From Maioricimonas rarisocia (lineage in GTDB: Bacteria > Planctomycetota > Planctomycetia > Planctomycetales > Planctomycetaceae): a stretch of DNA of 64,000 nt. Within the stretch, counting starts at the first letter, position 1. The number at the start of each line of letters is the position of its first letter. The notes under the pieces are model-generated. The model saw only the letters and a program-made list of their open reading frames with translations. It was not told the origin of the DNA and searched no databases. Of this stretch, positions 1 to 8,800 are shown in pieces. Location of the stretch: NCBI RefSeq assembly GCF_007747795.1, contig NZ_CP036275.1:4084001-4148000 (forward strand), given 5' to 3'. The position numbers and the translations under genes were made by a program.

Positions 1-255
1 ATGCCGCCGCAACAGCAGCAGCCGGCTCCGCCGCAGCCTGAGGCTCCGGCACCGGAGTCCTCGAACGACGTCGAGACGTCGGACGGCATCCCGATCCGCC
101 TGCCTGAGCCTTCGGAAACCGGCGCGAAAGAACCGGAACCGAAGCCGGAGAAGGCCGAAGGGGGCGACAAGTCCGGCAAGGAGTCCCCCACCATGACCGG
201 GACGGCCGAGGACATCATCAAGCAGTACCTGCATCGTCGTCCCAAGACGTCCTGA
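1..255 (+). CDS. C-terminal fragment of a Pro/Glu/Lys-rich hypothetical protein (5'-truncated by window)
   Basis: The reading frame is open from the first base and stops at TGA 253-255, so the gene probably begins before the window and the ATG at base 1 may be internal. The visible 84 residues are low complexity: a Gln/Pro-rich stretch, then Glu/Lys/Pro-rich residues, and a short C-terminal segment (AEDIIKQYLHRR) that could form a basic helix. No catalytic motif or family is recognisable. The composition suggests a disordered tail or linker of a larger protein. Function unknown. Confidence 0.55.
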   Translation: MPPQQQQPAPPQPEAPAPESSNDVETSDGIPIRLPEPSETGAKEPEPKPEKAEGGDKSGKESPTMTGTAEDIIKQYLHRRPKTS

Positions 256-400
256 CGGACCGCTTACTCCACGGTCATGGAGACTGGAGCACAGGTCCGG
301 TCGGGCGATTGATCCGCCGTCACGCTGTGCGGTATGCTGAATTTCGAATGTCGCTCCGGTGCGTGAGCGCGGATTCGGGTCGATCTGAGGAGATTGCATC

Positions 401-601
401 GTGGCCGAAGGTACTGAACAGCAGCGACGCTACAAGGAGTTTCTGGATCTGCTGCCACTGACGCTCTCGCTGGCAGGCCTGCCTGAGAGCGAGCATGGTC
501 GGTACTACAACGAAGAGCAGATCGAAACGCGCCTGTTTGCGGTTCGTCATGCGTACCGGGCCGCACGCGGGCTCGTGCGCGAAATCGTACAGAAGCCGTA
601 G
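401..601 (+). CDS. Small hypothetical protein, 66 aa
   Basis: The GTG start at 401 is preceded by a good Shine-Dalgarno sequence (GAGGAG, about 387-392). The 66-residue product is soluble and predicted mostly helical, with a repeated Arg pattern near the C terminus (RHAYRAARGLVREIV). There is no signal peptide, membrane segment or metal motif. It lies about 100 bp upstream of the sigma factor gene on the same strand and could share a transcript. It looks like a short conserved planctomycete protein, but I do not recognise a named family. Confidence 0.6.
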   Translation: MAEGTEQQRRYKEFLDLLPLTLSLAGLPESEHGRYYNEEQIETRLFAVRHAYRAARGLVREIVQKP

Positions 602-705
602 CGGCCGCGGGCCTGCTGATGCCCGGTCGCGGTCTCGGGTCCCCGGGACATCTCCTGAAACCGTGCTCCGTTCTCCGGGGTAGTAGTGGTCAGGAGCTGT
701 GACGT

Positions 706-1275
706 GTGAGCGACCTGAGACAACTCCTTCAACGCTGTCTGGCCGGCGAGGAAGAGGGTGCGCGAGAATTCGTGTCCCGCTTTCAGCAGCCGGTGTTCGG
801 CCTGTGCTACCGCATGCTGGGACATTTCCAGGATGCTGAGGATGTGACACAGGATGCGTTGCTGCGAGCGCTGCGTCACCTCTCCCGTTGGGATCAGTCC
901 CGCCCGTTCCGACCGTGGCTGATGGCCATTGCGGCCAACCGCTGCCGGACCGCGCTGGACCGTCGACGACGTCGCCCCCATCCCACAGCCGAGACGCTCG
1001 ACACCGCCGTGGCTCCACCGGAACCGTCCGGAGACCTGGGGGAGGAACTGCAACTCGCCCTGGAGAGTGTCCGCGAAGAACTGCGATGCTGCTTTGTTCT
1101 GTTCTACCAGAACGGACTGAGCTGCGCCGAGATCAGTGAGGCGATGGAGGTTCCCGAAGGAACCGTGAAAACGTGGCTGCACCGGACGCGACGGCAACTC
1201 GCCGAGCGGCTGCGTCAGCGGGGCATTGTCCCGGAGACGACACATGAACTGCCAGGATTTTCTTCGACACATTGA
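706..1275 (+). CDS. RNA polymerase sigma factor, ECF (sigma-70 family)
   Basis: A 189-residue ECF sigma factor, which would redirect RNA polymerase to a small set of promoters. Region 2 is clear at about residues 25-90 (CYRMLGHFQDAEDVTQDALL, then the AIAANRCRTALDRRRRR core/-10 binding part). Region 4 with its helix-turn-helix lies at about 118-178 (LSCAEISEAMEVPEGTVKTW). The GTG start at 706 follows an AGGAG ribosome site at 692-696. The next gene starts inside this one (overlap of 32 bp) and encodes a likely anti-sigma factor, so the two are probably translationally coupled. The signal sensed is unknown. Confidence 0.9.
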   Translation: MSDLRQLLQRCLAGEEEGAREFVSRFQQPVFGLCYRMLGHFQDAEDVTQDALLRALRHLSRWDQSRPFRPWLMAIAANRCRTALDRRRRRPHPTAETLDTAVAPPEPSGDLGEELQLALESVREELRCCFVLFYQNGLSCAEISEAMEVPEGTVKTWLHRTRRQLAERLRQRGIVPETTHELPGFSSTH

Positions 1276-1987
1276 AGACGAACTGCTGTCCCGTCCGGAG
1301 GCGGCCGTCGAGAGTCTGCGTGCGCACCTCGCCGAGTGCGAGCAGACCACATGCCGCGAGTTCCTCGACGAAGTTCTTGTCGTCGAGCAGGCGGTCCGTG
1401 CCTGGCGGCAACCGATTCCCCAGGTTGACGTGGCCGACGCGGTTGTGTCCCGCTGGCAAGATGCGACAACGCTGCCGCAGCCAACGGAATCGCCTCAACC
1501 GGTCGCGTCACCGGCGCTGCAGCGAGCGACGTCTCCGCCGCCGACGACTCCGGCACCTGCATCGCGATCCTGGCCGGTCGTGCTGGCGGTGGCGGTTCTG
1601 ATGATGATGTTGCCTCTGCTGGTTCCGGACCGTTCCGATGACAGTGGTCCGGCCGTCGCTCCCCCCGTGGCGGTCGTCGAGACCGAGCGTCCGACGGAGA
1701 ATCCGGATCCCGAGCCACGCCTGGCTGATGACGAGCCGCATACGGAGATCGTTCGGGACCGCAGCATCGCGTACTACAATGCGGCCCAGCACGCGACGCG
1801 GATGGTGACGGATGCAGTCGTCCTGGTGCTTCCCGACGACGATCCGTCCAGCCAGTTCGAAGATCCCACACACGTCCCGGAGTGGGTCGGTCGCTGGGAA
1901 GAACAGATCGAACCGCTGAAGACCCAGTTCGACAGTGCCGTCCGTTCGCTGATGGACGTTCTGCCGGAGCCGATGCCGGCAACGTAG
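1244..1987 (+). CDS. Putative membrane-anchored anti-sigma factor
   Basis: The ATG at 1244 overlaps the end of the sigma gene; an in-frame TTG 18 bp upstream is less likely. The 247-residue product has an N-terminal cytoplasmic domain with a zinc-finger-like H28-x3-C32-x4-C37 arrangement, an imperfect match to the HxxxCxxC zinc anti-sigma motif. A Pro/Thr/Ser-rich stretch follows, then one membrane helix at about 109-128 and an extracytoplasmic C-terminal domain rich in Asp, Glu and Pro. Gene order, overlap and topology fit an anti-sigma partner that holds the ECF factor inactive. The family assignment rests mainly on context. Confidence 0.65.
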   Translation: MNCQDFLRHIEDELLSRPEAAVESLRAHLAECEQTTCREFLDEVLVVEQAVRAWRQPIPQVDVADAVVSRWQDATTLPQPTESPQPVASPALQRATSPPPTTPAPASRSWPVVLAVAVLMMMLPLLVPDRSDDSGPAVAPPVAVVETERPTENPDPEPRLADDEPHTEIVRDRSIAYYNAAQHATRMVTDAVVLVLPDDDPSSQFEDPTHVPEWVGRWEEQIEPLKTQFDSAVRSLMDVLPEPMPAT

Positions 1988-2250
1988 GTGCTCGCTGCTC
2001 GCCTGTTTCGACGTCTGCGCGGCGTATGATCGCACCGCTAAAGCCGATGCCTGCGGAAGGATCGGTGCAATCGGCAGATTCCACGTCTGTTTCCCGGGCT
2101 TTCCTGCCGCCCCCTTTTGCCTGGACGGTGAAACGGGAGCATAGTTTGGTTGAAGGACTGTAGATATCGGCGGGGCCTGAGCCATGCGGCTGCACGGAAT
2201 GCCCCACTCAGGCAGGTGATCCCCTCAACCAACTGCCACAGGAAACAGGA

Positions 2251-2586
2251 ATGCCAGTTACAGAGAGCACGGAAACCACGGAACTGCAGGTCGATCGCAG
2301 GGCGCGCAGCCGTCGGATCCTCGTGGACCGACGCGTTAACGCGGACGAAGACTACTCCGGCGAAGAACGTCGCCAGACGACGCGTCGCAAGACCGATCGC
2401 CGTCGCCTGATCGACCCCACGACCTGTGAACGCGATTACAAGCCGGACGAAATCGAGTTCATGAAGGCGATGGACGACTACAAGCGCCGCAGCGGTCGTC
2501 AGTTTCCGACGTGGAGTGAAGTGCTCGAGGTGCTGCGGGATCTCGGCTATCGCAAGGTCGCTGCCCCGACGCGCACGTACGAATAA
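2251..2586 (+). CDS. Conserved hypothetical protein, charged, 111 aa
   Basis: The start ATG at 2251 follows AGGAAACAGGA. The N-terminal half is dominated by Arg and Asp (repeated DRR and RRK clusters, residues about 15-55). The C-terminal half looks like a folded helical module ([15 protein letters not shown], then [18 protein letters not shown]). I recall similar short proteins from other planctomycetes but no function. The Arg-rich part could bind nucleic acid; that is speculation. The gene ends about 75 bp before a strong intrinsic terminator, so it is probably the end of its transcription unit. Confidence 0.7.
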   Translation: MPVTESTETTELQVDRRARSRRILVDRRVNADEDYSGEERRQTTRRKTDRRRLIDPTTCERDYKPDEIEFMKAMDDYKRRSGRQFPTWSEVLEVLRDLGYRKVAAPTRTYE

Positions 2587-2661
2587 CACCAGCCTGAATG
2601 CGCACGGCTGCTCAGCCGTACATCTGCCCGGACGTCCAATCCGGCAGTCCGGTCCACCCTG

Positions 2662-2701
2662 CAGGCACGCTCGATCCACTGCGATCGGGCGTGCCTGTTT
2701 T
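2662..2701 (+). terminator. Rho-independent terminator
   Basis: A 9-bp perfect stem (CAGGCACGC at 2662-2670 with GCGTGCCTG at 2689-2697) continues after a T-G wobble into a further 5-bp stem (CGATC/GATCG) with a 6-base loop. TTTT follows at 2698-2701. It sits about 75 bp after the stop codon of the 111-aa gene on the same strand. This is the clearest intrinsic terminator in the window. Confidence 0.8.
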
Positions 2702-2774
2702 CGCTGATCAATCCGGCGTTCGAGAGAGACCGTCTCCGCGGGCCGCATGCGCCGGTTGACGCCACAGCCGTCTC

Positions 2775-2969
2775 TCAACCGGCGGCACGATACCAGATGC
2801 AGACGGTCAGGTGTGCGGTCCCCCGACGCTCGCTTTCTGACTGCGTCACGCGCACGACCTCACCGTCCGTGTGCTCGAGCCACTCGTTGATGTGCTCTTC
2901 GAGGCTGGTCTCGATAACGGTCGATCCTGTGCCGCTGGAGTAGGTGAATACCTTCACGCGCTCGTTCAT
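2775..2969 (-). CDS. Small hypothetical protein, 64 aa
   Basis: The product is 64 residues: a beta-rich start (VKVFTYSSGTGSTVIET), an acidic helix (LEEHINEWLEH) and a C-terminal strand region ending CIWYRAAG. There is no signal peptide or metal motif. It has its own ATG and lies directly downstream of the glutaredoxin/CcdA gene on the minus strand with an 81-bp gap, so it may be cotranscribed. The length and fold pattern resemble small conserved planctomycete proteins. Function not known. Confidence 0.55.
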   Translation of the reverse strand: MNERVKVFTYSSGTGSTVIETSLEEHINEWLEHTDGEVVRVTQSESERRGTAHLTVCIWYRAAG

Positions 2970-3050
2970 GACTCGACTCCGTCGTTGCCTGGCCGTACTG
3001 CGGTGATGATCGGCAGGCCCGCATCGCGTGGTCGCGCCAGTCCGGACGCG

Positions 3051-4811
3051 TCAGACGAGCCAGTCCGGGCGGACGATCATGACCAGCCCGAGGATAAAGA
3101 TGACACAGCCGCTGATCAGCTTGAGCCATCGTCCCTGGGTCTCCTGCATCTTGTGCCGTCCGAGCGTGACGACGACGATGGTCACCATCAGTGCGTCATC
3201 CGCCATGTAGGCGAGGTTGTACAGGCCCAGATACAGGTAGTTGTTCCACGTCGGCAGATCCTGCATGGCCAGAATCTGTGTGTAGAGTGCGGGCAGACCG
3301 GCCGTGCAGAGCAGTTCGACAATATTGACGAGAACCGCGAGGATCGACGCCCCCACGATCGCACCGAACAGGTTCTCGGCCGTCACGATCCGGCGGACGC
3401 GGGCATAGATCCCCGGCTTGGCCGACTCGGGAATCGACAACGAGACGCCCTGCTTGAAGGCGAAGAAGTCCTTGATGTGAATGCTCCCCACGATCACCGC
3501 GATCGTCCCGAGCAGCACCTGCACCCATCGCAGCAGCCCCACGAACAGGAACACGTTCAGCCACGCGGCCATGAAGGCGAAGTACGCCAGTCCGCTGATC
3601 AACACGAACGTTCCCGCCACGGCGAGGATCTTCCACCGCTGCTTCAGGTTCACCAGGATCGACAGCAGAAACAGCAGCACCCACATCGCACAGGGATTGA
3701 ATCCGTCGACCAGCCCGATCGCGATCGTGAACAGCGGCAGACCGATCGCGTCGAGGTTCAGCTTTCCCCAAACGGGGAGTTCGACGATCTGCGGTTCCTG
3801 TTCAGACTGGCCGGCGGATTCCCCCCCTGGCAAAGGGAGATCATCTCCGGGAAGTGGCAGCGTCTCATCGTCTCCCGGCAAAGGGAGCATGTCGTCCCCG
3901 TTCCCCGCGTCGTCAGCAGGGGCTTCGGGGGGAAGCGGCAATGGGGGTGGCAGGCCGGACTCCTCTCCTTCCGTTGCGCTGGTCGACGGGGCATCGGAAG
4001 AAGATTCCAACGCACCTGGCGACTCGGACTGCTGGAATGCCAGCGTGATGGGAAGCATTGCCGAAGCGCGAACGGAGCGGGTGGTCACAACCGGCAACCG
4101 GCCCCGCAGCAGTAGCCGCGAACGTTCCGGGACGACGTAGCTCGTCGAAGTCCCGGGGCATTCGCTGGTCCAGTGATTCAGCTCCTTCTCGAGCCGGCGG
4201 CTCATCAGTCCTGAGGAGTCGAAGCCGACCATCAGCTTGTTGCAGAAGTGAAAGACCGGCACGCTCGCGGCGGCCGTGCGATGCTCCCGGGCCAGTTTCT
4301 GCAGTTCGTTGCGGGCCCTGGAATCGGACACGATGTCGAAGATGCGGACTTCCAGCCCCGGGTACTTCTCGGAGTACGACTTGAGATAGGCGCGGGCTCT
4401 GGCGCAACGGGGACAGCCGGCCCGGGTGTATACGTCCATCCGCAGCAGTGATGTCAGGCGGGATTCGACCGACGAAGGGCCGTCGAACTCGGACAGCACC
4501 TGCCGGCACCCATAGACGATCGGCAGTTGCGGTTCGCGGAGCTTGTAGTACTTCACGAGCCGATCGAGACGGGCCTGCGCTGCCTCCGACTCGTCGGAGT
4601 CCAGGTCGAAGGGACGCACTCGAACACCGTCACGGGCCTCGATGAGCTCGGCAATCCGTGCCACCGTCTGAGACGACTGCTCGTCCGACGAGCGGTAATA
4701 CATCTCGAGGTTAATACACCGGGACGCAGCCCAGGCACTGCGGGTCGGGGCGGCGAACAGGACTGCCACAGCGAGAACCAGCAGCGAACTCGCATGAATG
4801 CTCTGCTTCAT
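3051..4811 (-). CDS. Periplasmic glutaredoxin-like / CcdA-DsbD-like transmembrane fusion protein
   Basis: The ATG at 4811 was chosen over a longer frame because it follows AGGAGA and opens a signal peptide (residues 1-29). The 586-residue protein has a first thioredoxin-like part without CxxC (about 31-120), a second one with C133-P-R-C136 and a cis-Pro region (SVPVF), a disordered acidic-Pro linker with three LPLPG repeats (about 285-335), and a multi-helix membrane domain from about 352. That domain carries two separated cysteines, C374 (GFNPCAMW) and C502 (VELLCTAG), as in CcdA/ScsB/DsbD electron carriers. It probably moves reducing equivalents across the membrane to the periplasmic glutaredoxin-like domain. 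The substrate is unknown. Confidence 0.75.
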   Translation of the reverse strand: MKQSIHASSLLVLAVAVLFAAPTRSAWAASRCINLEMYYRSSDEQSSQTVARIAELIEARDGVRVRPFDLDSDESEAAQARLDRLVKYYKLREPQLPIVYGCRQVLSEFDGPSSVESRLTSLLRMDVYTRAGCPRCARARAYLKSYSEKYPGLEVRIFDIVSDSRARNELQKLAREHRTAAASVPVFHFCNKLMVGFDSSGLMSRRLEKELNHWTSECPGTSTSYVVPERSRLLLRGRLPVVTTRSVRASAMLPITLAFQQSESPGALESSSDAPSTSATEGEESGLPPPLPLPPEAPADDAGNGDDMLPLPGDDETLPLPGDDLPLPGGESAGQSEQEPQIVELPVWGKLNLDAIGLPLFTIAIGLVDGFNPCAMWVLLFLLSILVNLKQRWKILAVAGTFVLISGLAYFAFMAAWLNVFLFVGLLRWVQVLLGTIAVIVGSIHIKDFFAFKQGVSLSIPESAKPGIYARVRRIVTAENLFGAIVGASILAVLVNIVELLCTAGLPALYTQILAMQDLPTWNNYLYLGLYNLAYMADDALMVTIVVVTLGRHKMQETQGRWLKLISGCVIFILGLVMIVRPDWLV

Positions 4812-5170
4812 GCCACACTCTCCTGAAAACATCGGTCTGAATGCCGGTCGCAGACTCGTTCCGTACCGGTTCCCTTCAACCGTTGCGCGGGCCGGCGGTG
4901 AAATCGCGGTCATTGCATCCCCGATACGACCCGTTTCTCGATGCTAACGCATGATCGGGCGAATCCTATGCCTGTTTTTCCCGATACGCGGTGTCGGTCG
5001 GGACCGGAGGCGGCTTGGTTGACGCCAACACGACAGCGTGCGAGAGTCGTGCTTCTTCAACCTTCCCAACCACCAGTTCGACCACCGTCCGTCGCGGGCC
5101 GGGCCCGTTCTCCGCTTTGAGATGGCCCGGGCAGAACGCGGCAGCGGGTGATGCGTTCAAGGAGTCCAAG

Positions 5171-7003
5171 ATGGGATCGACCTGGCTCGCTGTTCTCTCG
5201 CTGTTGCCAATCGCCACGGTCGGTTTGCTGCTGGTGGCGCTGCGATGGCCAGCGACACGGGCGATGCCGGTCTGTTACGCAGTGGTTGTTCTGCTGGCTG
5301 CGATGGTGTGGGGCGTACCAACCGCGACGATTGCCGCCTCGACCGTCAAAGGACTGATCGTGGCCGCTTCGCTGCTGTACATCGTGTTTGGCGCGATCCT
5401 GCTGCTGAACACGCTGGATCAGAGCGGCGGGCTGGCACGCATCCGACAGTCCTTCGTCGATATCACGCCGGACCGGCGGATCCAGGCGATCATCATCGCG
5501 TGGCTGTTCGGCTCGTTTATCGAGGGAGCGGCGGGATTCGGTACACCGGCAGCCGTTTGTGTTCCGCTGCTGGCGGCGCTGGGGTTTCCCCCCATGGGGG
5601 CGGTCGTTGTAGGAATGGTGATCCAGAGCACGCCGGTCTCGTTCGGTGCGGTCGGAACCCCCATCGTGATCGGCGTCGACAGCGGCCTCTCCTCCGATGC
5701 CGGCGTCATTGCGTGGGCAGATTCGCACGGTTACGTGCCCTGGCGATCTTTTCTGCACATGCTCGGCCTGAAGGTTGCGCTGATGCACACGCTGGCCGGG
5801 ATCTTCATTCCGCTGTTTGCCGTCTCGCTACTGACCCGTTTCTTCGGCCCAAACCGCTCCTGGCGTGACGGCTTGGAAGTCTGGCCGTTTGCCATCTTTG
5901 CCGCGCTCGCGATGACCGTTCCCTATCTGTTGGTGGCGTGGTGGCTGGGGCCGGAGTTTCCGTCGCTGTTCGGCGGCCTGATCGGACTGGCGATCGTCGT
6001 CACCGCAGCAAGAAACGGCTTCCTGATGCCGCCGGCGGACCGGCCATGGCACTTTGCTGAGCGCAGCGAGTGGGATGAGTCGTGGACGGGGATGTTCCGC
6101 TTCGGGGATGATGAAACGGGCAATGGTCGTGCGGAGATCGGTTTGCTGCGTGCGTGGACCCCGTACCTGCTGGTAGGCGTGCTTCTGGTTGTCACGCGGT
6201 TGCGGGAGCTGCCTGTCGCGACGTGGCTGAAGTCGTGGGCGCTGTCCTGGCCGGAAATCTTCGGCACCAGCATCTCGGCCAGTGCCGAACCGCTCTACCT
6301 GCCAGGTGCCGTGTTCCTGGTCGTTTCGCTGATCACGTTCGCATTGCATCGGATGCCCGTTGCCAGCTACGCGGTCGCGTGGTCGCGATCACTGCGGGCA
6401 CTCGTGAGTGCGTCGGTTGCCCTTGTCTTCACGGTGCCGATGGTGCAGGTCTTCATCAACAGCGAGGGGGGCACGGCGGGGTACGCCAAGATGCCGATTG
6501 CGCTGGCCGACGGAATGGCCGAACTGTCCGGGCAGGCCTGGCCGCTGTTCGCGCCGCTGATCGGCGGACTGGGAGCGTTCGTCGCCGGCAGCAATACGAT
6601 CAGCAACATGATGTTCTCGCTGTTCCAGTTTGGAATGGGAGAACGGATCGGCGTCGATCCCAGCTGGATGGTGGCTCTGCAGGCGGTCGGTGGAGCCGCT
6701 GGCAACATGATCTGCGTTCACAACGTTGTTGCCGCATCAGCGGTCGTCGGGTTGGCTGGCCGCGAAGGGGCTGTCATCCGCAAGACGCTGCTGCCGTTCG
6801 CCTACTACGCACTGCTGCCGGGACTGATCGGCTACGCGGTCGTCTGGACCCCATCACGAGGTGTGATCAACATTGGATCGATCGGGGCCGTCCTGATGCT
6901 CCTGCTGCTGATCGGATGGATCGCCCGTCAGCTGCGCCGCCGTGATCCCGCTGCTCTTTCGCAGGCGGATTCCGAAGAGGCACCCGGCTCGGGGAGTCAT
7001 TGA
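5171..7003 (+). CDS. lctP: L-lactate permease (LctP family)
   Basis: A 610-residue inner-membrane transporter expected to carry L-lactate (or glycolate) with protons. The ATG at 5171 follows AAGGAG, and the first residues form a membrane helix. Hydrophobic segments occur throughout, about 12-14 in all. The LctP-type motifs [16 protein letters not shown] and [15 protein letters not shown] are easily seen, as is [15 protein letters not shown] near the end. The length is slightly above that of the E. coli protein. No lactate dehydrogenase or regulator is adjacent. It converges with the cupin gene, with a gap of only 11 bp. Confidence 0.9.
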   Translation: MGSTWLAVLSLLPIATVGLLLVALRWPATRAMPVCYAVVVLLAAMVWGVPTATIAASTVKGLIVAASLLYIVFGAILLLNTLDQSGGLARIRQSFVDITPDRRIQAIIIAWLFGSFIEGAAGFGTPAAVCVPLLAALGFPPMGAVVVGMVIQSTPVSFGAVGTPIVIGVDSGLSSDAGVIAWADSHGYVPWRSFLHMLGLKVALMHTLAGIFIPLFAVSLLTRFFGPNRSWRDGLEVWPFAIFAALAMTVPYLLVAWWLGPEFPSLFGGLIGLAIVVTAARNGFLMPPADRPWHFAERSEWDESWTGMFRFGDDETGNGRAEIGLLRAWTPYLLVGVLLVVTRLRELPVATWLKSWALSWPEIFGTSISASAEPLYLPGAVFLVVSLITFALHRMPVASYAVAWSRSLRALVSASVALVFTVPMVQVFINSEGGTAGYAKMPIALADGMAELSGQAWPLFAPLIGGLGAFVAGSNTISNMMFSLFQFGMGERIGVDPSWMVALQAVGGAAGNMICVHNVVAASAVVGLAGREGAVIRKTLLPFAYYALLPGLIGYAVVWTPSRGVINIGSIGAVLMLLLLIGWIARQLRRRDPAALSQADSEEAPGSGSH

Positions 7004-7014
7004 GGGAGCGCCCG

Positions 7015-7497
7015 TCACTCCGGGGCGTCGAGCTCTTCCTCTGGCTCGCTTCCGGCGGCGGGATGGTCGCTCGCTGAAGTCCCCTCGAATACCTCGTACG
7101 GTGAAGGCGTCGGCCACTGCGGCAGCAGGGGGACAAGCATGATGCCGGCCACGACAACGAGCTGCAGAACTTCGTCACCGGTGTTGTGAACGCGGTGTGC
7201 GACGTCCGGACGATTGAGGACGGCGGTGCCGGGCTTCAGCGGATGCCGGCGCCCCTCTTCTTCCAGTTCGCCCGTGCCGCGGACCACGTAATACACCTCT
7301 TCGCAGCGGTGGCGGTGCAGAGGCGAGTGCGTCCCGGGCTCAATCTCGACGACGCCCAGGCAGAGCGTCATGGGATCGAAGCCGGTTTCGGGGTAGACCA
7401 GTTTGTAGTCGCGGACGCGTCCGTCGGTCTGCTGCATTGCAGATCCGTCCAGCCAGTCCTCTTGCGAAATCGTCACGCGTGTCGGCGGCGACGGCAT
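7015..7497 (-). CDS. Cupin-domain protein
   Basis: A 160-residue single-domain cupin. Motif 1 is visible as HSPLHRHRCEEVYYVVRGTGEL, with His/His/Glu metal ligands, and motif 2 as RPDVAHRVHNTGDEVLQLVVV with the fourth His. The C-terminal 30 residues are an acidic Pro/Glu tail. No signal peptide. Such small cupins bind Fe, Mn or Zn and serve as isomerases, dioxygenases or sugar-binding proteins; nothing here decides which. The gene stands alone, convergent with lctP. Confidence 0.8.
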   Translation of the reverse strand: MPSPPTRVTISQEDWLDGSAMQQTDGRVRDYKLVYPETGFDPMTLCLGVVEIEPGTHSPLHRHRCEEVYYVVRGTGELEEEGRRHPLKPGTAVLNRPDVAHRVHNTGDEVLQLVVVAGIMLVPLLPQWPTPSPYEVFEGTSASDHPAAGSEPEEELDAPE

Positions 7498-7658
7498 GCT
7501 CCCCCCTTCCAGCTACGGAAAACGTACTTCGCGCGGAAACTGACACCCCCTACTCCGCCCCGTCCTCGTATCCTGCCTTGCGAATTCATCTTGCCGCGAT
7601 TCAGAGGACTGGCATAGCATTCAGAATAGCCCATCCATCGAATGACGCGAGGCATGTC

Positions 7659-8762
7659 ATGAACTCATCCGTTCGCTTCTTCCCGGTTCTTCTCACGCTA
7701 CTGCTGATGATGGTATGCCCCGCCGTGGCGCAGGAGGCGGGTACTTCCGCGGCAGGATCGTCCCGCGAGACAAAGACCATCATCCAGATCGAGCTGCTTT
7801 CGTCCCGCTTCGGCGGTCCGCTCGTGAGCCAGGAATGGGGGCGGCTGTTCGAGAAGCTCGGCGTCGTCGCCCGCATTCGGCAGCCGGTCTTCGACGAGGA
7901 GCCAGAGATCAAGGAGTCGGTCCGTGGAACGCTGCGACTGGTCAAGCTGATCGGGCAGATCGACCGGGACGGGTCGGTCGTCTTTCCGGGACACCGCTTT
8001 CGACAGTCGGAAATGGATGAGCTGCGCGAGTGGCTTGAAGAACTGAGGACATACGGGGCCCAGGGCGCGCCGACCGGCAAACCGCTGTGGGGACTGCAGC
8101 GGGCCCAGTTCACCGAGATCTTTGATTCACTCAAATCGCCGATCGAGGTCGAACTGAAAGGGCGTCCCGTCGAAGAGGCGCTGGCGGAATTGCCACTGCC
8201 GGCAACCTATCCGGTCCGCTGGCATACGAGTACCGAAGCGATCCGGGAAACAGCCGGAAGCGTGAATGTTCTACAGGAAGTCCGCGGCCTGAGTGCCGGT
8301 ACCGGACTGTCCGCCATTCTCGCAGACCTGGGGCTGGGCTACCGCCCGCTCCGGACGCCGTCCGGTTCCATCGAACTGGTCATTCAGAAACTCAGCGACG
8401 CCCCGGACGCGTGGCCGGTTGGATGGGAACCGCTGGAAGGGACATCGCGGCTGCAGCTGGCACCGACGCTGTTTCAGATGGAGCGGGTCGGGTTCGACCA
8501 GGTTCCTCTGGCCGAAATCCTCGATGCCATCGAAACGGCCACGGGCGTCCCGATCATCATCGACTACGGTCAGTGCCGCACTCACGATATCGACCCGCAC
8601 GAGCTCCGGGTCAGCTATCCCACCAAGCGGACCGCGTGGGCGCTGCTGGTCAACAGTGTGGTGCGTCAGGCCCGGCTGACCAAGGAGTTCAAGGTCGACG
8701 AGGCGGGCCACACGTTTCTGCACGTCTACCCGTTCGTGCCGAAGGCGGCCACGGAGAGGTAG
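7659..8762 (+). CDS. Secreted hypothetical protein with STN-like domain
   Basis: The ATG at 7659 opens a clear signal peptide (about residues 1-23, ending CPAVAQ). The longer upstream frame has no good start. The 367-residue mature protein is exported. Its C-terminal third (VPLAEILDAIETATGVPIII..., about 280-365) resembles the short N-terminal domain of secretins and TonB receptors (STN), and a similar half-domain may lie near residues 160-250. No pore or plug domain follows, so it is not a secretin itself. It converges with the HEAT-repeat gene, leaving 38 bp. Role unknown. Confidence 0.65.
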   Translation: MNSSVRFFPVLLTLLLMMVCPAVAQEAGTSAAGSSRETKTIIQIELLSSRFGGPLVSQEWGRLFEKLGVVARIRQPVFDEEPEIKESVRGTLRLVKLIGQIDRDGSVVFPGHRFRQSEMDELREWLEELRTYGAQGAPTGKPLWGLQRAQFTEIFDSLKSPIEVELKGRPVEEALAELPLPATYPVRWHTSTEAIRETAGSVNVLQEVRGLSAGTGLSAILADLGLGYRPLRTPSGSIELVIQKLSDAPDAWPVGWEPLEGTSRLQLAPTLFQMERVGFDQVPLAEILDAIETATGVPIIIDYGQCRTHDIDPHELRVSYPTKRTAWALLVNSVVRQARLTKEFKVDEAGHTFLHVYPFVPKAATER

Positions 8763-8800
8763 CCAACACGCGGGACTCCATCCAGCAGCAAACCGCCCTC

